A stretch of 30,456 nucleotides of DNA from BP-191 sp035940575 (GTDB lineage Bacteria; Actinomycetota; Actinomycetes; BP-191), in assembly GCA_035940575.1 (NCBI GenBank), contig DASZER010000042.1, positions 1-30,456 of the forward strand, read 5' to 3'. A program made the translations under genes and the position numbers. Below the pieces are notes generated by a model that worked only from the letters and a program-made list of their open reading frames with translations, was not told the origin of the DNA and searched no databases. Positions 24,028 through 30,456 of this stretch are shown piece after piece. The number at the start of each line of letters is the position of its first letter. Within the stretch, counting starts at the first letter, position 1.

Positions 24028-24623
24028 GCGACCAGCGGCTCCCTGTCGCGTCCGCGCTTGAACTCGAAGAACCCGTCCGTCGCGAGCACGAGGCGCACGC
24101 CGTCCCAGAGCCGCCCGGCGTCCTCGCCGCGCGGGACCGGGGACACGACAGGGCCGAAGATCGCGGCGCCGTCGACGGCGACGATCGGCGTGCCGACGTC
24201 CTTGCCCACGAGCGCCACGCCCTCGTCGTGCTCGGCGCGCAGGCGGGCGTCGTACGACTCGTCGTCGGCCGCCGCGAGCGCCGCCGGGTCCGCGCCCGCC
24301 AGCGCGAGCGCGTCGCGCAGCAGGGCGTCGTCGCGCTCCCGCTTCTCGACGTGCAGCAGCGTCCCCACGGCGGTGTACAGCTCGCCCGCGCCGGTGCCGG
24401 CGTCGCGCGCGGCGAGTGCGACGCGCTGCGCCCGCAGGCCGAACGCGTGCCCTGTCGCCTTCGCGGGGTCGTAGCCCTCGTTGGCCTCGTTGAGGAAGCG
24501 CAGCGACATCAGGCGCCACTCGACCTCGACGTCGCGGACACGCGTCACCTCGTGCATCCAGCGGGACGTGATCCACGCCCACGGGCACACCGGGTCGAAC
24601 CAGAACCGTGCGGTCACCGACAT
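24024..24623 (-). CDS. DsbA-family oxidoreductase (Rv2466c-like) with CPWA active site
   Basis: 199 residues from ATG 24623, with GAGAGG 4 bases upstream. The sequence follows the mycothiol-dependent Rv2466c group closely: FWFDPVCPWAWITSRW at the start, MSLRFLNE, the cis-Pro region VGTPIVAVDG, FGPVVSPVPRGEDAG and a FFEFKR end. The active site is Cys13-Pro-Trp-Ala16 where Rv2466c has CPWC, so the resolving cysteine is missing. That leaves a one-cysteine mechanism with a low-molecular-weight thiol (inference). It is divergent from pepN, as Rv2466c is from Rv2467, and heads the five-gene minus-strand operon. Confidence 0.92.
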   Translation of the reverse strand: MSVTARFWFDPVCPWAWITSRWMHEVTRVRDVEVEWRLMSLRFLNEANEGYDPAKATGHAFGLRAQRVALAARDAGTGAGELYTAVGTLLHVEKRERDDALLRDALALAGADPAALAAADDESYDARLRAEHDEGVALVGKDVGTPIVAVDGAAIFGPVVSPVPRGEDAGRLWDGVRLVLATDGFFEFKRGRDREPLVA

Positions 24624-24666
24624 CTCGCCTCTCCAGGTGCAGCGCGTCCGTGCGAGGATTCCCGTC

Positions 24667-27210
24667 ATGTCGGCACAGAACCTCACGAGGGACGAGGCCC
24701 GCGCGCGGGCCGCGATCATCCGGGACGCGTCGTACGACGTGGAGCTCGACCTTACGTCGAGCGAGGTGACCTTCACCTCCACCACGACCGCACGCTTCGG
24801 GTGCACGGAGCCGGGTGCCGAGACGTTCGTCGACCTCATCGCGCCATCGGTCCAGTCGATCACGCTGAACGGCGCCGCGGTCGACCCCGCGACGGCGTTC
24901 GACGGCGACCGCATCCACCTGACCGGCCTGGCGGCGGAGAACGAGCTGGTCGTCGTCGCGGACTGCGCGTACATGCACACCGGCGTCGGCCTGCACCGCT
25001 TCGTCGACCCCGTCGACAAGCAGGTCTACCTGTACACGCAGTTCGAGACGTTCGACGCGCACCGCGTCTACGCGTGCTTCGACCAGCCGGACGTCAAGGC
25101 GCGGTTCACGTTGTCGTGCCTCGCGCCTGCCAACTGGGTCGTCGTCTCGAACATGGCGACGACCGAGGAGCCGGACAGGACCGAGGGCGGCTGGTGGCGC
25201 TTCGGCACGTCGCCGCTGATGTCGCCGTACATCACCGCGATCGTCGCCGGCCCGTACCACTCGGTCACCGACGAGCACAAGGGCATCCCGCTCGGGATCT
25301 ACTGCCGCGAGTCGCTCGCGGAGTTCCTCGACCCGGACGAGATCTTCACGCTCACCAAGCAGGGCTTCGACTGGTTCCAGGAGAACTTCGACTACCCGTA
25401 CCCGTTCGGGAAGTACGACCAGCTCTTCGTCCCGGAGTTCAACGCGGGCGCGATGGAGAACGCCGGCGCGGTGACGTTCCTGGAGGACTACGTCTTCCGG
25501 TCGAAGGTCACCGACGCGGCCCGCGAGCGCCGCGCCGAGACGATCCTGCACGAGATGGCGCACATGTGGTTCGGCGACCTCGTGACCATGCGCTGGTGGG
25601 ACGACCTCTGGCTCAACGAGTCGTTCGCGACGTACGCGTCGGTGCTCTGCCAGGTGTCGGCGACGCGCTTCACGGGCGGCTGGACGACGTTCGCGAACGT
25701 CGAGAAGACGTGGGCGTACAAGCAGGACCAGATGCCGTCCACGCACCCGGTCGTCGCGGACATCGTCGACATCGAGGCCGTCGAGGTGAACTTCGACGGC
25801 ATCACGTACGCCAAGGGCGCGTCGGTCCTCAAGCAGCTCGTCGCGTGGGTCGGGCAGGACCGCTTCCTCGGCGCGCTGCGCTCGTACTTCAAGAAGCACG
25901 AGTACGGCAACACCGAGCTCAAGGACCTGCTCGCCGAGCTCGAGACGTCGTCGGGCCGCGACCTGTCGTCGTGGTCGAAGGAGTGGCTGGAGACGGCGGG
26001 CGTCAACACGCTCCGCGCGGTCTTCGAGACCGACGACGCGGGCGCGTTCACGTCGTTCGCGGTGCACCAGGAGGCGCCGCCGGACTGGCCCACGCTGCGT
26101 TCGCACCGCATCGCGATCGGCCTCTACTCGACCGTCGACGGGCGCCTCGAGCGCACCGACCGCGTCGAGCTCGACGTCGTCGGCTCGGTGACCGAGGTGC
26201 CCGAGCTCGTCGGCCGCGCGCAGCCCGACCTCGTTCTCGTCAACGACGACGACCTGTCGTACTGCAAGATCCGCCTCGACGCTCGTTCCCTGGAGACGCT
26301 CACGTCGTCGCTGGGGACGTTGAGCGAGTCGCTGCCGAGGACGCTGTGCTGGGCCGCCGCGTGGGACATGACGCGCGACGCCGAGCTGCCCGCGCGCGAC
26401 TACCTGCGGCTCGTGCTGCGCAACATCGGCACCGAGACCGAGGTCGGCGTCGTGCAGACGCTCATCGCGCAGTCGACCGGCGCGATCGTGAACTTCGGCG
26501 ACCCCGCCAACCGCGAGGCCGGCTACGACCTGCTCGCGTCGGCGGCGTGGGAGCACATGCACTCCGCCGAGGCCGGCAGCGGGCACCAGCTCGCGTGGAC
26601 GCGCGCGTTCGCGTCGTCGGCGCGCGGCGAGCACGTCGACAAGGTCCTCGGGCTGCTCAACGGCACCGTCGAGGTGCCCGGCCTCGTCGTGGACACCGAG
26701 CTGCGCTGGCACCTCGTCCGCAACCTCGCCGCGCGCGGCGCGATCGGCGAGGACGTCATCGCGGCCGAGGCCGAGCGCGACCCGACGGCGGCCGGCGCGC
26801 GGCACGCGGTCGCGGCGCGGGCGGCGCGGCCCACGGCCGAGGCCAAGGCCGAGGCGTGGGCGTCGATCATGGACGACCCGAAGCTGCCCAACGCGATGCT
26901 GTCGGCCACGATGGGCGGGTTCCAGCAGGCCGACCAGGCGGAGCTGCTGGCGCCGTACGCCCAGCGCTACTTCGACGCGATCGAGCGCATCTGGGACGAG
27001 CGGACGAACGAGACCGCGATCAACATCATCACGTCGATGTTCCCCTCCGTGCTGATCGACCAGCGCACGGTCGACGCGACGAACGAGTACCTGCGCACCG
27101 GCAAGCCCGTCCCGGCGATCCGCCGCCTCCTCGTCGAGGGGCGCGACGGCCTGGAGCGGGCGCTGCGGGCGCAGGCAGTCGACGTGGCGGCGGGGCGCGG
27201 CGAGGCGTAG
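24667..27210 (+). CDS. pepN: aminopeptidase N (M1 family)
   Basis: Zinc aminopeptidase of 847 residues that removes N-terminal amino acids from peptides. GAMEN (261-265) binds the substrate amino group. The zinc site is HEMAH (295-299) with Glu318 in WLNESFA, the exact H-x18-E spacing. The N-terminal beta domain and C-terminal ERAP1-like helical domain are complete. A GAGGAT box 7 bases before ATG 24667 suggests a leaderless start. Divergent from the DsbA-like gene. It converges on a TPM-like gene; a hairpin covers both stop codons. Confidence 0.97.
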   Translation: MSAQNLTRDEARARAAIIRDASYDVELDLTSSEVTFTSTTTARFGCTEPGAETFVDLIAPSVQSITLNGAAVDPATAFDGDRIHLTGLAAENELVVVADCAYMHTGVGLHRFVDPVDKQVYLYTQFETFDAHRVYACFDQPDVKARFTLSCLAPANWVVVSNMATTEEPDRTEGGWWRFGTSPLMSPYITAIVAGPYHSVTDEHKGIPLGIYCRESLAEFLDPDEIFTLTKQGFDWFQENFDYPYPFGKYDQLFVPEFNAGAMENAGAVTFLEDYVFRSKVTDAARERRAETILHEMAHMWFGDLVTMRWWDDLWLNESFATYASVLCQVSATRFTGGWTTFANVEKTWAYKQDQMPSTHPVVADIVDIEAVEVNFDGITYAKGASVLKQLVAWVGQDRFLGALRSYFKKHEYGNTELKDLLAELETSSGRDLSSWSKEWLETAGVNTLRAVFETDDAGAFTSFAVHQEAPPDWPTLRSHRIAIGLYSTVDGRLERTDRVELDVVGSVTEVPELVGRAQPDLVLVNDDDLSYCKIRLDARSLETLTSSLGTLSESLPRTLCWAAAWDMTRDAELPARDYLRLVLRNIGTETEVGVVQTLIAQSTGAIVNFGDPANREAGYDLLASAAWEHMHSAEAGSGHQLAWTRAFASSARGEHVDKVLGLLNGTVEVPGLVVDTELRWHLVRNLAARGAIGEDVIAAEAERDPTAAGARHAVAARAARPTAEAKAEAWASIMDDPKLPNAMLSATMGGFQQADQAELLAPYAQRYFDAIERIWDERTNETAINIITSMFPSVLIDQRTVDATNEYLRTGKPVPAIRRLLVEGRDGLERALRAQAVDVAAGRGEA

Positions 27211-27228
27211 CCCCCGCCTGGCGGGCTA
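27208..27228. terminator. hairpin spanning the stop codons of pepN and the convergent gene
   Basis: TAGCCC (27208-27213) pairs with GGGCTA (27223-27228). The first three bases are the pepN stop and the last three encode the stop of the opposite gene. A two-base bulge and two more pairs close it. Probably a two-way terminator. Confidence 0.45.
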
Positions 27229-27648
27229 CCTGCGCGGAGCCGTCGCGTCGAGCAGGTCGGGCAGCTCGGCACCCCGCGGCTCGCCCTGCCCGGCGGCCTG
27301 CGCGATCAGGCGCACGCCCTCCACGATGCCGCCCGCGACGTCGCCCACGCCGAACGACGCCGACATCGACAGCGCCGCGAGGCGCGCCGCGCGGTCGTCC
27401 ACGCGCTCGCGCGCGGCCGGGCTCGTCACGATCTCGAGGCGGCGTTCGAGCGGCGCCACGAGGATCAGCACGGCCGGCCGCTCGGTCAGGCCGAGGTCGG
27501 CCATGAGCGCGTGCGCGGAGTCGAGCGGGTCGGTCTCGGTCGGGCCGAGGTAGACGCAGAGCTGCAGCCCGGTCCACTCCTCCGCCTGGTCGACCGCCCG
27601 CGCGATGCGGCGGCGCTGGCGTTCCGTCAAAGGCTTACCAGGAACCAC
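27226..27648 (-). CDS. DUF5130/TPM-like protein
   Basis: 140 residues from GTG 27648, chosen because GGAGG lies 5 bases upstream; GTG 27678 would add ten residues and more overlap. The protein starts VPGKPLTERQRRRIARAVDQAEEWTG and has a TPM-like core: LQLCVYLGPTE, RPAVLILVAPLERRLEIVTS and a SASFGVGDVAGGIVEGVRLIAQ helix. No signal peptide is present. I recall a DUF5130 gene beside pepN in mycobacteria; family assignment is moderate. It overlaps the end of the exported TPM gene by 14 bases, so the two are coupled. Confidence 0.75.
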   Translation of the reverse strand: MVPGKPLTERQRRRIARAVDQAEEWTGLQLCVYLGPTETDPLDSAHALMADLGLTERPAVLILVAPLERRLEIVTSPAARERVDDRAARLAALSMSASFGVGDVAGGIVEGVRLIAQAAGQGEPRGAELPDLLDATAPRR

Positions 27649-28633
27649 TCGCGCCTCCACCGCCGCCGGATCCCCCACCGAAGCCGCTGCCGGACGACGA
27701 GCTCGCCGAGCTCGCGGAGCCGATCGAGCTGGACGACGACAGCGGCGCCGAGCCCGACCCGCCGACCCACGTGCCCTGCGACCACTGGCCGTTGTTGAGC
27801 AGGTTCGGGTCGCTCCAGCCGCTGCGCGAGCCGCCGAACATCGGGAACCCGCCCCGCCACGTCGAGCCCCCGCTCAGCGCGCCGCGCACGCCGCCGAGCA
27901 GCGCGCGGCCGAGCGTCAGCACGATGCCGAGCACGATGACGCCGACGGCGACCTTGGGGATCCACGAGCCGTCGCCGATCGGCGAGTCCTTGAACGGGTT
28001 GGCGCCGCTCGGGACGTCCTCCGGGTCGAGGTCCGGAACGCTCCCCCGCGGCGTGTCGAAGATCGCCGGCGGGATGCCGATGTTGTCGAGGCCGTCCTTG
28101 CCGTTCGTGGCCACGAAGCGTTCGAGGTCGGGCAGCGTCGCGCCGACCGCCTCGGCGACCTTGGCCGACGCGGCGCGCAGCGCCCCCGCGACGTTGCCCG
28201 CGCGCATCGGCGCGGTCATCGCGGCGACGGCGCCGTCGAGCTCGGTCTCGTCCACCTCGCCCGCCAGGCCCGCGCCGAGCTCGACGCGCACGCGCCGCTC
28301 GCGCATCGCGACCAGCACCAGCACGCCGCGGTCGGAGTCGGCGTCCCCGACGCCCCAGCAGTCCAAAAGGCGCCGCGCGTACGACGACACGTCGTCGCCG
28401 CCGAGGTCGGGAACCGTCGCCGCCACGACCGCGATGTCGCTCGTCATCGCGAGGCGCATCAGGTCGCCGGTGAGGTACGCGCGCTTCTGCGCGTCGAGGA
28501 CGTTCGCCGCGTCGACGACGGGCACGTTGGCGTGCGCGGGCAGGCCCTTGCAGCTCGGTCCCGCCGCCCACGCCGGCGTCGCGAGCGAGACGCCGAGCAC
28601 GAGCGTGGCCGCCGTGAGCAGACGTAGCCGCAT
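27635..28633 (-). CDS. exported TPM-domain membrane protein (YgcG-like)
   Basis: 332 residues from ATG 28633, with AGGAGGGGG 5 bases upstream. Signal peptide RLRLLTAATLVLGVSLATPA, then a TPM domain at about 35-165 (VVDAANVLDAQKRAYL, DRGVLVLVAMRERRVRVELG, AMTAPMRAGN). One membrane helix lies near 228-246 (VAVGVIVLGIVLTLG). The tail is Ser/Gly-rich with SGGGGGASGSW at the end, the hallmark of this family. TPM proteins occur in the envelope; phosphatase activity is described for the plant member, and the bacterial role is open. Confidence 0.9.
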   Translation of the reverse strand: MRLRLLTAATLVLGVSLATPAWAAGPSCKGLPAHANVPVVDAANVLDAQKRAYLTGDLMRLAMTSDIAVVAATVPDLGGDDVSSYARRLLDCWGVGDADSDRGVLVLVAMRERRVRVELGAGLAGEVDETELDGAVAAMTAPMRAGNVAGALRAASAKVAEAVGATLPDLERFVATNGKDGLDNIGIPPAIFDTPRGSVPDLDPEDVPSGANPFKDSPIGDGSWIPKVAVGVIVLGIVLTLGRALLGGVRGALSGGSTWRGGFPMFGGSRSGWSDPNLLNNGQWSQGTWVGGSGSAPLSSSSSIGSASSASSSSGSGFGGGSGGGGGASGSW

Positions 28634-28670
28634 CCGTACCCCCTCCTGGTCGGGCGTCATCCTCGCACGC

Positions 28671-28676
28671 TACGGT
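28671..28676 (+). promoter_or_regulatory. candidate -10 box for the Lys-rich microprotein (TACGGT)
   Basis: TACGGT lies 23 bases before GTG 28700, leaving a short leader that holds GGGAGG. No clear -35. Confidence 0.35.
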
Positions 28677-28699
28677 TCCTGTGGGACGGGAGGTGTGCC

Positions 28700-28759
28700 G
28701 TGGGCAGCAAGGACAAGGGCGGACGCGAGACCAAGAAGCCCAAGAAGGACAAGAAGTAG
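28700..28759 (+). CDS. 19-residue Lys-rich microprotein
   Basis: GTG 28700, preceded by GGGAGG (28688-28693) with 6 bases between, encodes MGSKDKGGRETKKPKKDKK and stops at TAG 28757-28759. Nine of 19 residues are Lys. Strong ribosome site, own candidate promoter and position in a 246-base gap support expression. It may bind nucleic acid or ribosomes; that is inference. Too short for ordinary gene callers. Confidence 0.5.
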   Translation: MGSKDKGGRETKKPKKDKK

Positions 28760-28866
28760 CAACCCCCTTCCCGGCGGTCACCGGTGAGTACGGATCGGCG
28801 GCCGCGCGCGAGAGGTGACGCCGACGGTCCGTGCCCACCGGTGACCCGGGGACGGCCGTCGGTCCG

Positions 28867-28872
28867 TAGGCT
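28867..28872 (+). promoter_or_regulatory. leaderless -10 box for the Dabb gene (TAGGCT)
   Basis: TAGGCT, 7 bases, GTG 28880. No ribosome site is present before the GTG, which agrees with a leaderless mRNA and fixes this start. Confidence 0.55.
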
Positions 28873-28879
28873 GGCGCGC

Positions 28880-29155
28880 GTGCTGACCCACGTGGTGCTG
28901 ATGACGTTCGCGGACCAGGCCGACGCGGCCGAGGCGAAGCGGCGGCTGGAGGGGCTGGCCGGCGCCGTGCCGGCGCTGCGGTCGCTGCACGTCGGGCTCG
29001 ACCGGCTCGGGCTGCCGGGGTCGGCGCACCTGTGCCTCACGACCACGCACGACGACGAGGACGGGCTGCGCGCGTACGCCGACGACCCGGCCCACCAGGA
29101 CGTGCTCGCCTGGCTGCGCCCGCGCCTCACCGGGCGGGTCGCCGTCGACTACTGA
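28880..29155 (+). CDS. Dabb-domain (stress-responsive A/B barrel) protein
   Basis: 91 residues from GTG 28880, fixed by the leaderless -10 box. The family pattern is clear: THVVLMTF at the start, a helix with AEAKRRLEGL, VPALRSLHVGLD, then HLCLTTTHDDEDGLRAYADDPAHQDVL in short pieces, and a last VAVDY strand. Dabb proteins form dimeric ferredoxin-like barrels; roles range from stress response to cyclases, so function here is unknown. It converges on pfkA with a good hairpin between. Confidence 0.88.
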   Translation: MLTHVVLMTFADQADAAEAKRRLEGLAGAVPALRSLHVGLDRLGLPGSAHLCLTTTHDDEDGLRAYADDPAHQDVLAWLRPRLTGRVAVDY

Positions 29156-29182
29156 CCGCCGCGCGGTCGCGTTCCTTGCGGC

Positions 29183-29205
29183 CCACGCGGCACCTGGCCG
29201 CGTGG
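29183..29205. terminator. bidirectional hairpin terminator between Dabb gene and pfkA
   Basis: CCACGCGGC-ACCTG-GCCGCGTGG, a perfect 9-bp stem with a 5-base loop in the 92-base convergent gap. Weak T-content follows on the plus side. Confidence 0.65.
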
Positions 29206-29247
29206 CGATCTTCACTGTTCGGGAGCGGCCGCGGCGGCGACGGCGCG

Positions 29248-30273
29248 CTAGCCGAAGAAGACCTCGGCCTCGGCGTAGAGGTCGGGCGTGACGAGCTTGA
29301 GCTCCTTGGTCGCCTCCTCCAACGGCACCTGCACGATCCGCGTGCCCTGGAGCGCGGTCATGGTGCCCCACTCCCCCTCGTGCGCCGCGTCGATGGCGTG
29401 CAGCCCGAAGCGCGTGGCGAGGACGCGGTCGTACGCCGTCGGCGTGCCGCCGCGCTGGATGTGGCCGAGCACGGTCGCCCGCGCCTCGTGGCCGGTCCGC
29501 GCGCGGATCTCCTCCTCGAGCCGCTGCCCGATGCCGGAGAGACGGACGTGCCCGAACGCGTCGAGCTCGCCCTCCCGCACGGCCATGGTGCCCTCGACGG
29601 GGGTGGCGCCCTCGGCGACGACGACGATCGGCGCGTAGTGGGTCTGGTAGCGGTGCTCGATGTACGCGCAGACCTTGTCGATGTCGAACGGCCGCTCGGG
29701 GATGAGGATCACGTTGGCGCCGCCGGCGAGCCCGGCGTGCAGCGCGATCCAGCCGGCGTGGCGGCCCATGACCTCGACGATCAGCACGCGGTGGTGCGAC
29801 TCGGCGGTCGTGTGCAGCCGATCGATCGCCTCCATGGCGATGTTCACGGCGGTGTCGAAGCCGAACGTGTAGTCGGTGGCGTTGAGGTCGTTGTCGATCG
29901 TCTTGGGGACGCCGACGACGTGCACGCCCTCGTCGTGCAGGCGCTTCGCGACGCCGAGGGTGTCCTCGCCGCCGATCGCGATCAGCGCGTCGACGCCGTT
30001 GTCCGCGAGCGTCGCCTTGATCCGCTCGACGCCGCCGTCGACCTTGAACGGGTTCGTGCGCGAGGAGCCGAGGATCGTGCCGCCGCGCGGGAGGATGCCG
30101 CGCACGTCGGCGACGCCGAGCGGCCCGTGCTCGTTCTCCAAGGGGCCGCGCCAGCCGTCGCGGAAGCCGACGAACTCGTGCCCGTACGTCTCGACGCCCT
30201 TGCGGACGACGGCGCGGATGACGGCGTTGAGACCGGGGCAGTCGCCGCCTCCGGTGAGGACTCCGATGCGCAT
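29248..30273 (-). CDS. pfkA: 6-phosphofructokinase, residues typical of the PPi-dependent type
   Basis: Phosphorylates fructose 6-phosphate in glycolysis. 341 residues, complete. Start MRIGVLTGGGDCPGLNAVIR holds the phosphoryl-donor loop; catalytic PKTIDND is at 123-129 and MGRHAGWIA follows. At the two positions that set the donor, Asp104 (GGEDT) and Lys124 are present; ATP enzymes have Gly104. From knowledge of the group III actinobacterial enzymes, such as that of Amycolatopsis methanolica, this predicts PPi rather than ATP use and a reversible reaction. A TAGGGT box lies 6 bases before ATG 30273 (leaderless). A 10-bp hairpin sits just upstream. Confidence 0.95.
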   Translation of the reverse strand: MRIGVLTGGGDCPGLNAVIRAVVRKGVETYGHEFVGFRDGWRGPLENEHGPLGVADVRGILPRGGTILGSSRTNPFKVDGGVERIKATLADNGVDALIAIGGEDTLGVAKRLHDEGVHVVGVPKTIDNDLNATDYTFGFDTAVNIAMEAIDRLHTTAESHHRVLIVEVMGRHAGWIALHAGLAGGANVILIPERPFDIDKVCAYIEHRYQTHYAPIVVVAEGATPVEGTMAVREGELDAFGHVRLSGIGQRLEEEIRARTGHEARATVLGHIQRGGTPTAYDRVLATRFGLHAIDAAHEGEWGTMTALQGTRIVQVPLEEATKELKLVTPDLYAEAEVFFG

Positions 30274-30279
30274 GCGGCG

Positions 30280-30285
30280 ACCCTA
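30280..30285 (-). promoter_or_regulatory. candidate leaderless -10 box for pfkA (TAGGGT)
   Basis: TAGGGT, 6 bases, ATG 30273. The hairpin at 30293-30315 would lie in the -20 to -40 region of this promoter. Confidence 0.5.
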
Positions 30286-30292
30286 CCCACGA

Positions 30293-30315
30293 CGCGGCGC
30301 CGAAACGGCGCCGCG
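30293..30315. terminator. 10-bp GC-rich hairpin upstream of pfkA
   Basis: CGCGGCGCCG-AAA-CGGCGCCGCG pairs perfectly. It lies 20 bases after the stop of the upstream same-strand gene and inside the pfkA promoter region. It could be a U-less terminator or an operator. Confidence 0.55.
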
Positions 30316-30335
30316 ACGCGGGCTACGACAAGGGG

Positions 30336-30456
30336 CTAGCGGGTCGGGACGTCCATGAAGCTCGCGCCGGACACCGCGACGCCGCAGAGGCCGACGCAGG
30401 TGACCCACTGGACGCTGACCTGCGCGCTGTTGGTGCTGACCTTGTTGAGCTCCTTG
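30336..30456 (-). CDS. 3' end of an unidentified gene, cut by the window edge
   Basis: The last 39 codons before TAG (30338-30336) are visible. They read KELNKVSTNS, a strand-like AQVSVQWVT, then CVGLCGVAVSGASFMDVPTR. A closely spaced Cys pair (CVGLC) lies 15-19 residues from the end. Too little is present to name a family. It could be the tail of a membrane or secreted protein, or of a short peptide gene. It is on the same strand as pfkA, separated by the hairpin. Confidence 0.5.
   Translation of the reverse strand, partial: KELNKVSTNSAQVSVQWVTCVGLCGVAVSGASFMDVPTR

Noticed and set aside
23308..26805. Long minus-strand frame (about 1165 codons) antisense to pepN and fused to the HAD gene
   Set aside because: Only the last 239 codons resemble protein; the rest is the shadow of pepN, which has all its motifs.

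Overview
The window is chromosomal DNA from a high-GC actinobacterium (Actinomycetota). This rests on the very G+C-rich third positions, many GTG/TTG starts, TANNNT -10 boxes placed 6-8 bases before start codons (leaderless mRNAs), and above all gene order. Read leftward, the minus strand carries pepN-adjacent DsbA-like gene, rpiB, nei, tRNAs, tig-clpP1-clpP2-clpX, valS-folC-ndk. From memory of the family maps this is the order seen in Mycobacterium tuberculosis (Rv2467 back to Rv2445c). I cannot name a genus. Most of the window is ordinary core chromosome; no prophage, IS element or CRISPR array is visible.

Layout. 1-1.56 kb: an ECF-like sigma factor with an unusual C-terminal membrane/Pro-Ala/Cys tail, then a small secreted Cys-rich protein whose frame is broken by one base. 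1.56-5.9 kb: ndk, folC and valS on the minus strand. 5.96-10.25 kb: a lineage-specific block of exported or membrane proteins: a repeat-containing propeller-like protein, two tandem paralogous Pro-rich membrane proteins, an unassigned 279-residue protein and a frame-broken lipoprotein. 10.39-14.6 kb: the ClpX/ClpP2/ClpP1 protease and trigger factor, with a His-rich trigger-factor tail and a dyad at the clpX promoter. 14.6-14.8 kb: head-to-head tRNA-Pro(TGG) and tRNA-Gly(TCC). 14.8-17.7 kb: SpoIIE-type phosphatase, RsbW-like kinase and an Eis-like acetyltransferase. 17.7-21.9 kb: nei, a 63-residue microprotein, rpiB, a DUF429 protein, an aldehyde dehydrogenase, a 38-residue C2H2 zinc-finger microprotein and a GNAT. 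21.86-24.6 kb: a compact minus-strand operon (DsbA-like CPWA protein, HAD hydrolase, PemK/MazF-like protein, 51-residue acidic protein, CHAP endopeptidase). 24.7-30.46 kb: pepN, two TPM-like genes, a 19-residue Lys-rich microprotein, a Dabb protein, a phosphofructokinase with PPi-type residues, and the 3' end of an unidentified gene at the right edge.

How the genes work together. Proteostasis is the strongest theme (trigger factor, ClpXP1P2, aminopeptidase N). A possible stress-signalling node is formed by the divergent phosphatase and kinase. The parts I consider least explained are the tandem Pro-rich Cys-pair proteins, the toxin-like/acidic/CHAP operon, the microproteins (38, 63, 51 and 19 residues), the head-to-head genes with no intergenic DNA, and the dyad at the clpX start. 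Two small exported genes each carry a one-base frame break, which is either decay or indel error in the assembly.
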